Assembly (NCBI RefSeq): GCF_029360805.1 | Contig: NZ_JARKNC010000008.1 | Location: 310,001 to 374,000, forward strand | Origin: Daejeonella sp. JGW-45 | Lineage (GTDB): Bacteria > Bacteroidota > Bacteroidia > Sphingobacteriales > Sphingobacteriaceae | Length of the DNA stretch: 64,000 bases | Direction of reading: 5' to 3' | Part shown: in pieces, positions 44,211-53,370 of the stretch | Numbering within the stretch: the first letter of the stretch is position 1 | How the letters are laid out: each line of letters opens with the position of its first letter | The notes under the pieces: model-generated | The model's input: only the letters and a program-made list of their open reading frames with translations | The model's database searches: none | Told to the model about the DNA's origin: nothing | Position numbers and translations under genes: made by a program

Positions 44211-45119
44211 TTAACCTCCCGAACGTAACTTCTTCACTAATCCATATACCTGCTTCTCAAGTAAGCCAAACACTAAGCCCCCAATAATAAACACGGAGGC
44301 TAGCAGTTTCCACCAGGGAAGAGTTTCACCCAGGTACAATGCTGAACTTAAGAATCCGACTACCGGAATCATCAGTGTAAAGGGAACAACGGCCGATGTG
44401 GAATAAGACTTCATCAGAAAACTCCAGGCTCCGTATCCGACATGCGTGGAGATATAAACAATATAAAAGACAGCGCCCAGGGTTACCCAGGACGAACTTT
44501 GCAGGGAGCTTAGAATAACAGCAGGCCCGTCATAGAACAGCGAGACGGCAGCCATTACGGGAAAAGCGAACAGGTTTCCCCAGACTACAAGCGCCAGCGG
44601 CGATTCAGAATTAACTTTCTTCGTAAACATGTTTCCTGCCGACCATGAAAAAGCTGCAAGCAGTAACATGATCAACCCTATAAAAGTACTTCCCTGATCC
44701 ACATTAACTGCAACAATGCCTATTCCCAGAAACGAGATCAGCGACCCTGCGATTTTAAAGGCCGTTGGCCGGTCCTGGAAGAAAAGAAAGGACAACCCCA
44801 TTGAAAAGAACACCTGAACCTGTAATACGAGGGAGGCAAGACCCGGCGATACGCCAAGATGAATTCCCGTGAACATAAGTCCGAACTGCATAGCGAAGTT
44901 AAACAAACCGTAACCTATAATAAGCTTTAGCGGAGCCTTAGGCCTGGGCAGGAAGAAAATCCAGGGTAATGCTGAAAGTCCGAACCGGATAGCAGATAGT
45001 AGAAATGGAGACAAGGTCTTTAGCCCGATAAAAACCGCGATAAAATTGACACCCCAGATCAGGACTATAGAAAGAACTACAAGAAGATGTTTAGGGGTTA
45101 AATTGACGGTATTTCCCAT
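44211..45119 (-). CDS. EamA-family (DMT) transporter
   Basis: A 302-residue inner membrane protein of the drug/metabolite transporter superfamily. It has about ten hydrophobic segments in two EamA repeats (residues 12-140 and 150-290). The first repeat begins LVVLSIVLIWGVNFIAVFIGLK and includes SAIRFGLSALPW; the second begins IGLIMLLLAAFSWSAGNMFTKK. The sequence resembles EamA/YdeD-type exporters of O-acetylserine and cysteine, but substrate cannot be fixed from sequence. The gene is transcribed alone with a consensus-like promoter directly upstream. Confidence 0.88.
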   Translation of the reverse strand: MGNTVNLTPKHLLVVLSIVLIWGVNFIAVFIGLKTLSPFLLSAIRFGLSALPWIFFLPRPKAPLKLIIGYGLFNFAMQFGLMFTGIHLGVSPGLASLVLQVQVFFSMGLSFLFFQDRPTAFKIAGSLISFLGIGIVAVNVDQGSTFIGLIMLLLAAFSWSAGNMFTKKVNSESPLALVVWGNLFAFPVMAAVSLFYDGPAVILSSLQSSSWVTLGAVFYIVYISTHVGYGAWSFLMKSYSTSAVVPFTLMIPVVGFLSSALYLGETLPWWKLLASVFIIGGLVFGLLEKQVYGLVKKLRSGG

Positions 45120-45135
45120 TGTTTTAAAAACGAGG

Positions 45136-45143
45136 CAAAGTTA
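45136..45143 (-). promoter_or_regulatory. Candidate -7 element for the EamA transporter
   Basis: On the minus strand TAACTTTG matches TAnnTTTG exactly, 16 bases before the ATG. The -33 element is not clear. The call rests on motif and position only. Confidence 0.4.
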
Positions 45144-45378
45144 AGTTTAACAACGAAATATTATTCATCAACAGGGAATTATCTTTAAAAATGGGATTGC
45201 AATGACGGGATGCTATTTGCTTCTGATCAACGGGCATGAATTTCTATCGTTTAAAGCCTATAAAACTTAATTTGAGGGTGCGCCGCTAAGGTTGAGCAAT
45301 CATTCTAAAGGCTATCTACAGCTTTTTTTCATATTTTGTCCTGGGATCCGGTGACCGGAAGTTTTTGTTATGTAAGGA

Positions 45379-45966
45379 ATGCTCATGGAAGTCGAATTAA
45401 AAGATAAATTGCCGGTTCTGTCGTTTGAGACGATGGAGGCCTTTGCGGAGTGGATCGAGGCGCATATAACGGATGCTGGATTGTGGCTGAAGATCGCGAA
45501 GAAAGCTTCGGGTGTGACGACAATTAGCTACGCGCAGGGGCTGGAGGTGGCGCTGTGCTATGGATGGATAGATGGGCAGAAGCAGGCGTATGACGGCCAG
45601 TATTTCTTGCAGCGGTTCACCCCCCGGCGGGCTAAGAGCGTCTGGTCCAAGATTAACGTAACGAAAGTAGCTGAGCTGATACAAGCGGGCAAGATGCAGC
45701 CGGCGGGGCTGGCGGCTATGGAGGCGGCCAAGGCAGATGGACGCTGGGATGCGGCGTACGACGGGGTGCGAACGATGGCTATTGCGGAAGATTTTGCAGC
45801 AATGCTGGAGGCCAATCCTGGAGCGAAGGCGTTTTGGGCGACCTTAAACAAAACTAATATGTATGCATTTAATTATCGGATCCAATCGGCTAAAAAACCC
45901 GGGACGCGGCAGGCGCGGATTGAGAAATTTATTGCAATGTTAAATGAAGGAAAGACAATTCAATAA
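45379..45966 (+). CDS. YdeI/OmpD-associated-like protein
   Basis: A 195-residue protein of the YdeI (bacteriocin-protection/OmpD-associated) family. Family landmarks are FAEWIEAHITDAGLWLKIAKKASG, SYAQGLEVALCYGWIDGQKQAYDGQYFLQRFTPRRAKSVWSKINV and KADGRWDAAYDG. The YGWIDGQ and FTPRR-SVWSKIN motifs are diagnostic. The C-terminal helical part ends RIEKFIAMLNEGK. The function in Bacteroidota is unknown. Codon use here is G+C-richer than in neighbours, possibly a sign of transfer. Start may be the ATG at 45379 or the one two codons later. Confidence 0.85.
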   Translation: MLMEVELKDKLPVLSFETMEAFAEWIEAHITDAGLWLKIAKKASGVTTISYAQGLEVALCYGWIDGQKQAYDGQYFLQRFTPRRAKSVWSKINVTKVAELIQAGKMQPAGLAAMEAAKADGRWDAAYDGVRTMAIAEDFAAMLEANPGAKAFWATLNKTNMYAFNYRIQSAKKPGTRQARIEKFIAMLNEGKTIQ

Positions 45967-46098
45967 TGAAGAAAGCCGTACCAGCTGATTTTAAAGTCTT
46001 GATACTCGTCTCGCTTCTCAAAAAAACTTTTAGCAGAGTCGTTTGCTGCGCTGCGCTCGCAATGACATCACTTTGCCCACTCTCAACTTTCAACTCTC

Positions 46099-46118
46099 AA
46101 CCCGATAGCTATCGGGTT
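46099..46118. repeat. Perfect 20-base palindrome
   Basis: AACCCGATAGCTATCGGGTT is a perfect palindrome following a run of TCAACTTTCAACTCTC units. Similar CCCGATAGCTATCGGG palindromes are, to my recollection, common between genes in Bacteroidota. It could be a terminator for the YdeI-like gene. Confidence 0.6.
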
Positions 46119-46292
46119 TCAACTTAATAATAAACTTTTAGCAGAGTCTTCATACTTACCGCCTCTTTCGCTTTCGGTGTACAATCCGTCCCGGGCTGAC
46201 TTCACCATACTAACGGCACCATTCGGGATTAGAACCCAATAACTGTAATGCACCAGTGTTTGTGTTTCAAGCAACAGTAAGCTATTGACCAT
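46119..46292 (-). CDS. Short open frame of unknown meaning
   Basis: A 57-codon frame runs from ATG at 46292 to TGA at 46119-46121. Its product ends SARDGLYTESERGGKYEDSAK, which looks protein-like and has charged, non-repetitive composition in its second half. The DNA AAACTTTTAGCAGAGTC occurs twice nearby (about 46024 and 46134), once inside this frame, so the frame may belong to a dispersed repeat rather than a real gene. No family is recognised and no ribosome-binding site is obvious. Confidence 0.22.
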   Translation of the reverse strand: MVNSLLLLETQTLVHYSYWVLIPNGAVSMVKSARDGLYTESERGGKYEDSAKSLLLS

Positions 46293-46359
46293 GTGGCAGG
46301 TCTTTCTTTGCCTTTGGGTTACGAGACGCGAGATACGAGGCTGGGCGCCCAGCGCTCTT

Positions 46360-46626
46360 CCCCGACCGAATCCTATCGTGTGGACACATCTTTATCTTAT
46401 ATAAACACGGTACAACCGACCCCGAAGGTGGTCGCATATTTATAGCAAAACATTCATGAATTTTTCGACCCCGAAGGTGGTCGTATGTGTCGCTTTATTA
46501 CATGCGACCACCTTCGGGGTCGGGATTTCGAACTAAAATGATGCTCTATAAACATTTGACCCGTTCCGGGTCATTAAAATGCATTAAAAATAAAAAGATG
46601 TGCCACACGATAGGACTGGATCGGGG
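46360..46626. repeat. Hairpin element copy C with terminal inverted repeats
   Basis: A 267-base relative of elements A and B. It has imperfect inverted ends of about 36 bases (CCCCGAC..TCCTATCGTGTGG at the left, complement at 46591-46626). Inside are GACCCCGAAGGTGGTC, a TTTATAG linker, a long stem pair (left about 46466-46483, right about 46504-46521), a CTCTATAAACAT linker and GACCCGTTCCGGGTC. The box order is the same as in A and B. Confidence 0.8.
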
Positions 46627-47481
46627 ATCTCGTGATGACACGCAGCCGCATGTGTCGACCAACTCCTGTCGTATGCACGCATCGTACAATATGACGTATC
46701 CCGCTTTTTGCGGGGCTGAGGGGTCATCCTCCTGTTCTAAATAATTCAGAACTCCTATCCCGGCTTTTTTCTTGTTGTTACTACATTTCCTTTCCCATAG
46801 GCAAAACTTTAAATGGTTTATATTAAATCCTCATACCGGTACAATTCTCCTGGGCTTCCAGTAACCGCACTAAGCAGGTTCGATCCTACGCTTATCCTAC
46901 GTTCATCTTAGGCTCATCTCATAGTTAAAGCTCCCCCTCCGACTTTGTCCTCCGACCTCTGACCTCCGACTTCAAATTTCCCACTCCCCCCTAAAAAGCA
47001 ATAACAAAACCGTTCCTGTTTTCGGAACGATAATTCACAGCCGCCAAAACATCTCACCCGCTGCTAGTGAGCCTTACTAAGCACCCTCCATCCTACGCTC
47101 ATCTTATGCTCCACTCATTCTTAACTCTCCCCTCTCAGACCTCCGACTTCCTTCAGCTTTCAGTTTTCAACTTTCAGCTCTCCACTTCCCCTTTTCTTCC
47201 TCCCTATAATTTACTAAAAATCCGCGTCATTTATAGCTTAATTGCACTTTTACCATATTTTCAATGCCGGTGAATGCGCAATTATGAAATCGATAATGCC
47301 GGCACTTCGGCAATTATGAAATTCGCACCGACGGTGAATAACGAATTATGAAATTCGTAATGAAAAATTCTCTTTACTACGAGGTTTTTAAGAAAATGGG
47401 CATAAATTCTGCGTGAAATTCAATTTTACCCGACAAAGTTTATCCGCCCACTCCGACCTCCGACCTCGAACCTTCCCTAAC
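46627..47481. other. Gene-free, low-complexity intergenic DNA
   Basis: This is part of a 1.57-kb stretch between convergent genes. It is rich in pyrimidine repeats on the plus strand: CTACGCTCAT/CTTATCCTACG units near 46885-46925 and 47090-47115, GACCTCCGACTT units near 46950-46972, 47140-47150 and 47455-47465, and TTTCAACTTTCAG near 47155-47185. Two ATTATGAAAT(T)CG units occur near 47280-47350. No gene is supported. The reading frames here are artefacts of the repeats. Confidence 0.6.
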
Positions 47482-47511
47482 AAAAAAGGCCATGTATTTC
47501 TACATGACCTT
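47482..47511 (-). terminator. Intrinsic terminator of the RND efflux operon
   Basis: On the minus strand an AAGGTCATGTA / TACATGGCCTT stem with one mismatch and a four- to five-base loop is followed by a T run (TTTTTTG). It lies about 30 bases after the outer membrane factor stop. Confidence 0.8.
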
Positions 47512-47539
47512 CCTCACACTTAAACCAAACTAAAAAAAC

Positions 47540-48970
47540 TCAGTTCCAGCCTCCTCCTAAAGCCCGGTAAATATTCACCATAGCTTTCATCTGCTGCATC
47601 TTAGTTTCAGTCAGATCGAATTTAGACTCAAGCGCATCCCGCTGGGTCATCAGCACTTCCATATAATCTGCTCGTGCAGATCGGAACAAGCTATTTGAAA
47701 TATCGATAGATTGAGTCAGCGCCTCAACTTCTTTCATTTTCAGGTTATAACTTTGTTCAAGGTTGCTAATCCTGGCCATTTCATTCATAACCTCAATGTT
47801 TGCGTTAAGAATTGTCTTCTCATAATTGTAAACAGCCTGCACCTGTTGCGCAGAAGCGCCAAAATACATGGCTTTAATAGCGTTCTTATTTATCAATGGC
47901 GCTGTGATGTCTCCGGCGAGGGAATAGAATAAGGATTCTGGTTTAAACAGGTAGCCCGGGCTAAATGCCCGCAAACCCAACCCGCTGGTAATTCCTAAAG
48001 ATGGATAGAACGACGCTCTTGCTACCTGAACATCTAGCTTAGCTGCCTTAAGCTGTAATTCTGCCTGCCGGATGTCGGGACGGTTAGCCAGTAAGTGTAT
48101 AGGTAATCCAGCTTGTATTCCGCGGGGCAGTAAATTTTCCAGCGACTGCTTTTCTCTTTGCACTGCTTGCGGAAAGCGTCCCACCAGGAAATTGATCCGG
48201 TTCTCTGTTTCAGTTATCTTCTGCTGGATATCATACTGTAAACCCTGTGTGTGCAGCGCTTGTGCCTGAAATCTGCGTACAGCAAGCTCGTTTACCCGGG
48301 CCGACTCCTTTTGAATTTTTACAATCTCCAGGGCGCTGCTCTGCAGCTTCATATTCTGCTGAATAATGGCTAATTGATTGTCCAAAACCAGCAGCTCATA
48401 GTAAGAGCTGGCAATTTCAGCGATCAGGTTCGTCACTAAAAAGTTTCTGCCTTCTACACTGGCCAGGTAGCGGTTAACTGCCGACTGTTTCGCGTTACGC
48501 AGTTTATGCCACACATCCACTTCCCAGGAAGCAACTAAACCACCCATCAAATCCGGTAAGGGCTCAGGCATTTCCTTTCCCGGCTCCATTTCTGTCGTAG
48601 CTTCCATAGCGCCAATGTTAGTATATCGTGGCACCTTCTCGACCCCGGCGCCCGCGCTTATACCCACTGAAGGAAGATACTCCCCCTTACGGGCCCGTAT
48701 TTCGTTTCTGGCAATTTCAATCTCCTGCATCGTGATATTCAGCTCCTGGTTATTTTGCAGGGCTGAATCGACAAGAGTGGTTAAGTATGGATCGTTAAAG
48801 AATTCCTTCCACCTGGTATTTACAGAATTAACCGTATCCTTTGATGTGTTGTAACTCTGCGGCACTGAAGTGTTCGCATCTTTCTGGATTAATGCCGGCA
48901 CACTACAGCCCATAAAGGCCAGGATGATAAAAGCAATCCCCAGCCGTTTAAATATTCTTTCTTTATACAT
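47540..48970 (-). CDS. RND efflux outer membrane factor (TolC/NodT family lipoprotein)
   Basis: About 476 residues from the ATG at 48970, which overlaps the permease stop by 8 bases; a GTG three codons earlier is also possible. A lipoprotein signal (LGIAFIILAFMGC) precedes the mature protein. Two OEP repeats form the coiled-coil barrel: WKEFFNDPYLTTLVDSALQNNQELNI with PDLMGGLVASWEVDVWHKLR, and GLPIHLLANRPDIRQAELQLKAAKLDVQVARASFYPS, the typical NodT-type RPDI motif. It is the outer membrane channel of the tripartite pump and the last gene of the operon. Confidence 0.92.
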   Translation of the reverse strand: MYKERIFKRLGIAFIILAFMGCSVPALIQKDANTSVPQSYNTSKDTVNSVNTRWKEFFNDPYLTTLVDSALQNNQELNITMQEIEIARNEIRARKGEYLPSVGISAGAGVEKVPRYTNIGAMEATTEMEPGKEMPEPLPDLMGGLVASWEVDVWHKLRNAKQSAVNRYLASVEGRNFLVTNLIAEIASSYYELLVLDNQLAIIQQNMKLQSSALEIVKIQKESARVNELAVRRFQAQALHTQGLQYDIQQKITETENRINFLVGRFPQAVQREKQSLENLLPRGIQAGLPIHLLANRPDIRQAELQLKAAKLDVQVARASFYPSLGITSGLGLRAFSPGYLFKPESLFYSLAGDITAPLINKNAIKAMYFGASAQQVQAVYNYEKTILNANIEVMNEMARISNLEQSYNLKMKEVEALTQSIDISNSLFRSARADYMEVLMTQRDALESKFDLTETKMQQMKAMVNIYRALGGGWN

Positions 48971-51900
48971 GGTTTTCACTTTCTTCTAGATCTGGGAAAC
49001 TATCATCGGCATAAACGAATCCTTCGGTTAAAGGCTTTTCATGCTCATCTCTGATTAAATGGCGGCCATCTGCTAAACTGCCGAAGATGTAGTATAAACC
49101 GGGAACGATGATCACTCCGAAGATGGTCCCGAATAACATACCCCCAAGTGCGGAAGCACCGATCGTGCGATTTCCGATAGCACCGGCACCGCTTGCGACT
49201 ATTAGCGGTAATAAACCGGCAATAAATGCAAATGAAGTCATCAAGATGGGCCGGAAGCGAACCTTAGCGCCTTCAATTGCCGCGTCGAGCAAAGTAGCTC
49301 CCTGCTGCCTTTTCTGAACGGCAAATTCGACGATCAGTACCGCATTTTTCCCAAGCAGACCAATCAGCATGATCAATCCCACCTGTGCGTAGATATTATT
49401 CTCAAGGCCCATAAGCTTCAGCAGCAAGAAGGAACCGAACACACCCACAGGGAGAGAAAGAATTACTGCCATAGGAATAATGAAGCTTTCGTATTGGGCT
49501 GCCAGCACAAAATAGACAAACAGCAAAACGATGATAAAGACGTAGAGCGCTTCATTTCCTCTTATTGATTCATCGTAGGATAGACCTTCCCATGCGATAT
49601 CATATCCCTTAGGTAAAGTCGTTTTAGCAACTTCCTGTATGGAGTGTATGGCATCCGCTGTGGTATATCCTTTAGCCGGTAAGCCCTGGATAGCTGCAGA
49701 ATTATACAAATTGAACCGGGTTACCTCATTTGGACCCTGCGTCTTTTTAAGCGACATAAATGCAGAGTAAGGAACCATATCTCCATCGTCGTTTTTCACA
49801 TACAGCTTCAGGATATCAGACGGAAGTCTCCTGTATTTCGGGTCGGATTGTACATAGACTTTAAAGAACTGATTAAACTTAATAAAGCCCTGCTCGTACG
49901 TACTGCCAATTAAGATATTCAGGTTTTCCATTGCCTTTCCGATCGAGACCCCTTTCTGCATAGCCAGATTGTTATCAATTACAAGTTCGTATTGAGGATA
50001 ATTGGCAGCAAAAAAGGTGAACAGGCCTGTCAGCTCTTTGCGTTTGCGAAGGTTATCCATGAATTCATTATTTATTTTATCGAACTCATGATAGTCGGTG
50101 TCTGAATTCTTATCCAGTAATCGCATGGAAAAACCGCCTGAAGATCCGAATCCGGGTATGGCTGGTGGCTCAAAGAACTCAACAACTGCACCGAGCCCTT
50201 TAGATTTTTCTTCAAGTTCCTCCATGATCTCTTTGACAGTATGTTCCCGGTCTGACCAGCTCTTGAGGTTAATTAAACAAGTACCGGCATTAGATCCGCG
50301 GCCTTCGGTCATGATCTCATATCCCGCCAGGGAAGACACAGATTCTACCCCGTCAATCTCTTCACAGATCTTCTGTAGTCGTTGAGATACCTGGTTCGTT
50401 CTTTCGAGCGTCGACCCGGGCGGCGTTTGAATGATCGCATAGATAGTTCCCTGGTCCTCATTTGGAATAAATCCCGATGGCAAGATCCTGTTCTCAAAGA
50501 ATATTCCTGCACCAAAAGCCAGGAGTATGGTCCATGTAAGCCACCTGCGGCTGACCATTGACCTTAGTAAGCCAACATATCTTCCTGTGAGCCGTTCGAA
50601 CCAGCTGTTAAAAGCATTCAGCGATCGTGATAAGAGATTTTTCTTCTTTGGTTTCCCGTGATTGTTCTTCAGCAGCATGGCACATAAAACCGGGGTAAGC
50701 GTAAGCGCTACTACCGCGGAAATTACAATTGAGCTGGCCATAGTAATGGAAAACTGGCGATAAAATATTCCCACCGGGCCTGACATGAACAGCAAAGGAA
50801 TAAACACTGCCGTCATCACCAGGGTAATGGCGATAATAGCGCCGCCAATCTCCCGGAGCACCTCTACTGTAGCTTTATAGGGAGAAAGGTTATTCTCTTC
50901 CATCTTGGCATGCACGGCCTCAACCACTACAATAGCATTGTCCACCACAATTCCGATAGCTAAGACTAATGCGAACAACGTGATCAGGTTGATCGAGAGC
51001 CCAAAGTACTGGATCACGAAAAAAGAACCTATCAAAGAAACCGGCACCGCCAGAATCGGGATTAATGTAGAACGCCAATCGCCCAGAAAAATAAATACCA
51101 CAATAGCCACCAGGATAAATGCATCCCTTAAGGTGTGGAGCACTTGCTCAATAGATGCATCAAGAAACTGGGACACATCATAGCTGATTTTATAGTCAAC
51201 CCCGGGAGGAAAAGAGGATTTCATCTCATCCAGCTTCGACTTTACCTCAGCAATTACATCGCTGGCATTACTTCCGTAATTTTGCTTCAGCACTATTGCT
51301 GCCGATGGTTGCCCGTCCAGGTTTGAATAAATGTCAAAAAACTCACTTCCGAGTTCAACAGTGGCGATGTCTTTCAGGTGTATACTTTCTCCTTCTGCAT
51401 TGGCACGCACAATGATGCTTTCGTACTCTTCGGGTTTATTATATCTGCCTTTATAGGTCAGCACATATTCCAGCGATTGAGCAGCGATCCCGGAGCTCTG
51501 GCCTATCCTTCCGGGACGTCCAATAATACTCTGCTCTGCTAAAGACTCCATCACTTCCTCCACAGAAATTTTATAGGCCCGCATACGGTCGGGATTTAAC
51601 CAGATACGCATGGCATACCTGCGGCTGCCCAATATTTGTGCCCGGGCTACTCCTTTGACCCGCTGAATCTCCGGGATCATTTTGACCGTAGCATAGTTAA
51701 AAAGGAACTTTTCGTCAATGCTCTTATTTTTCGAATAGAGGTTAACGTACATCAGCATACTTGGCTGAATTGGCGTGATGATGACGCCTTCACGCTGGAC
51801 CAGCTCAGGGAGTAGTGGCATTACCTGGTCTACCCTTGTCTTTACCCGGATTACCGCATCATTCGGGTCTGTACCAGGTTCAAAGATTATTCTCAGGGTA

Positions 51901-52163
51901 GCCTCACCTGCGCTGGTTGCATCTGTCGCTATATAGCGCATACCTTCAACCCCATTTATGGCAGTCTCCAGGGTTATTAGCGTGGAATTCACTAATACAT
52001 CTGCGCTTGAGCCAGGGTATGCAATAAATATGTTAACAGTTGTGGGTGCGATTTCCGGGAACTGGGAAATAGGAAGCTTCTTTATTGCCAGCCCTCCAAC
52101 AAAAATCATTATGACCGATAGGACGATAGCAAATACCGGTCTGTGTATAAATCTACTAAACAT
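48963..52163 (-). CDS. RND efflux permease (HAE1, AcrB/MexB-like)
   Basis: A 1066-residue inner membrane pump. It starts MFSRFIHRPVFAIVLSVIMIFVGGLAI, the HAE1-type first helix. The transmembrane relay in helix 4 shows LVLAIGIVVDNAIVVVEAVHA with the two conserved aspartates replaced in the usual D-D pattern GIVVDNAIV. PVALCAM-like helix ends and the late FAFIAGLLPLIVASGAGA and TIFGVIIVPGLYYIF match the family. Two large periplasmic loops carry the porter domain. It exports drugs, bile-salt-like compounds or solvents by proton antiport with the adaptor and the outer factor in this operon. Specificity is unknown. Confidence 0.96.
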   Translation of the reverse strand: MFSRFIHRPVFAIVLSVIMIFVGGLAIKKLPISQFPEIAPTTVNIFIAYPGSSADVLVNSTLITLETAINGVEGMRYIATDATSAGEATLRIIFEPGTDPNDAVIRVKTRVDQVMPLLPELVQREGVIITPIQPSMLMYVNLYSKNKSIDEKFLFNYATVKMIPEIQRVKGVARAQILGSRRYAMRIWLNPDRMRAYKISVEEVMESLAEQSIIGRPGRIGQSSGIAAQSLEYVLTYKGRYNKPEEYESIIVRANAEGESIHLKDIATVELGSEFFDIYSNLDGQPSAAIVLKQNYGSNASDVIAEVKSKLDEMKSSFPPGVDYKISYDVSQFLDASIEQVLHTLRDAFILVAIVVFIFLGDWRSTLIPILAVPVSLIGSFFVIQYFGLSINLITLFALVLAIGIVVDNAIVVVEAVHAKMEENNLSPYKATVEVLREIGGAIIAITLVMTAVFIPLLFMSGPVGIFYRQFSITMASSIVISAVVALTLTPVLCAMLLKNNHGKPKKKNLLSRSLNAFNSWFERLTGRYVGLLRSMVSRRWLTWTILLAFGAGIFFENRILPSGFIPNEDQGTIYAIIQTPPGSTLERTNQVSQRLQKICEEIDGVESVSSLAGYEIMTEGRGSNAGTCLINLKSWSDREHTVKEIMEELEEKSKGLGAVVEFFEPPAIPGFGSSGGFSMRLLDKNSDTDYHEFDKINNEFMDNLRKRKELTGLFTFFAANYPQYELVIDNNLAMQKGVSIGKAMENLNILIGSTYEQGFIKFNQFFKVYVQSDPKYRRLPSDILKLYVKNDDGDMVPYSAFMSLKKTQGPNEVTRFNLYNSAAIQGLPAKGYTTADAIHSIQEVAKTTLPKGYDIAWEGLSYDESIRGNEALYVFIIVLLFVYFVLAAQYESFIIPMAVILSLPVGVFGSFLLLKLMGLENNIYAQVGLIMLIGLLGKNAVLIVEFAVQKRQQGATLLDAAIEGAKVRFRPILMTSFAFIAGLLPLIVASGAGAIGNRTIGASALGGMLFGTIFGVIIVPGLYYIFGSLADGRHLIRDEHEKPLTEGFVYADDSFPDLEESENHV

Positions 52164-52186
52164 GTCTTCTGATTTTTAAGATGTGA

Positions 52187-53266
52187 TTACTCAGCATATA
52201 AATCTAACTGAGACATGACTGATGCTGGTTTCAGGTACTTATAGTGTATTTTTTCATTCTCTTTAACCAGCCGCAAACCTTCGAGAAGAATTTTATCGTC
52301 TTGACTTAAACCTTCCTTAACAACATAGATATGCGGTAGTTCGGCAGCAATAACGATTTCCCTGGACTTCAGTCTGCCGCTTTTATCTACCACATAGACA
52401 TACTTTTTATCCAGCACTTCGAAGGTGGCCTTTTGCGGAATGAGCAGGGCATTGGAAATGGGAATGTCCATCAATATATTCCCTGTCTCACCGTGCCTTA
52501 AAAGCCTGTCAGGATTCGGAAATGTAGCACGGAAGGCAATATTTCCTGTTTCATTATTAAAATCCGCTTCAATAGTTTTAACAACTCCAATTTGCGGGAA
52601 CAATTTATGATTTGCCATCTGCAGCCGCACTCTCGACATATTATGGCCTGCCTGATTGCTTCTATAATCGAGGTATTCAGCTTCAGGAACGTTAAAATAA
52701 ACCCACATTTCGCTATTGTCTGATAATGTGGTAAGCAGGTCACCCTCATCTAACAAGCTTCCTAATCTCACCTGAAAGTGATCCATAATTCCATTAAAAG
52801 GCGCGCGGATCTGGGTAAAACCTAAACGGACCCGGGCCAATGAAACTTCGGCCTTTGCTTTATCCAGTTTTGCCTTGGCCATCGCCAGCTCATTAGCAGC
52901 GACTATCTTATTATCTGCAAGATTTTTTGTGTTCTGATATTCGATTTGTGCGAATTCTGCTTCAGCCTGTGCTTTTTGAAGTTCAGCCTGGTATATAGCC
53001 GGCTTTATTTGAAACATTAGCTGGCCTTTGTTTATCGATTGCCCTTCGTCTACAAAGATCTTCTCCAAGTAACCTCTTTCCAGGGCCCTTATTTCGATGT
53101 GGCTTATTGCACTAATTTGACTGACATATTCCCTGGTAATTAAGGTGTCTTTGATTAAGGGAGTACTGACCAGAAATTCAGTCTCCTTTTCTTGTTCTGC
53201 TTTTTTTGTTTCACAGCTTTGACACAAAAAGGCGCCCAGCATTAGAACCATGAAAATTCTATTCAT
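52187..53266 (-). CDS. RND efflux periplasmic adaptor, lipoprotein
   Basis: A 359-residue membrane fusion protein. The N-terminal lipobox is LGAFLCQSC (Cys18). The lipoyl and hairpin part holds IEIRALERGYLEKIFVDEGQSINKGQLMF and a coiled coil (AELQKAQAEAEFAQIEYQN to ASLARV), then IRAPFNGIMDHFQVRLGSLLDEGDLL. The beta-barrel and membrane-proximal domains follow (NPDRLLRHGETGNILMDIPI, LIPQKATFEVLDKKYVYVVD). It links pump and outer channel. It is the first gene of the trio, 23 bases before the permease; the upstream unknown gene on the same strand may be part of the unit. Confidence 0.93.
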   Translation of the reverse strand: MNRIFMVLMLGAFLCQSCETKKAEQEKETEFLVSTPLIKDTLITREYVSQISAISHIEIRALERGYLEKIFVDEGQSINKGQLMFQIKPAIYQAELQKAQAEAEFAQIEYQNTKNLADNKIVAANELAMAKAKLDKAKAEVSLARVRLGFTQIRAPFNGIMDHFQVRLGSLLDEGDLLTTLSDNSEMWVYFNVPEAEYLDYRSNQAGHNMSRVRLQMANHKLFPQIGVVKTIEADFNNETGNIAFRATFPNPDRLLRHGETGNILMDIPISNALLIPQKATFEVLDKKYVYVVDKSGRLKSREIVIAAELPHIYVVKEGLSQDDKILLEGLRLVKENEKIHYKYLKPASVMSQLDLYAE

Positions 53267-53370
53267 ATAGATTTGTATTGAGGAAATAATTAAAAGTGTA
53301 GGTTAATACACTGGCACATCATGGCAGCCATGTATGTGCGAAACGGACAATTAAAATGGAGAAGGGAACA

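Noticed and set aside
46487-46744. 85-codon plus-strand frame
   Set aside because: It translates the hairpin boxes and right inverted end of element C.
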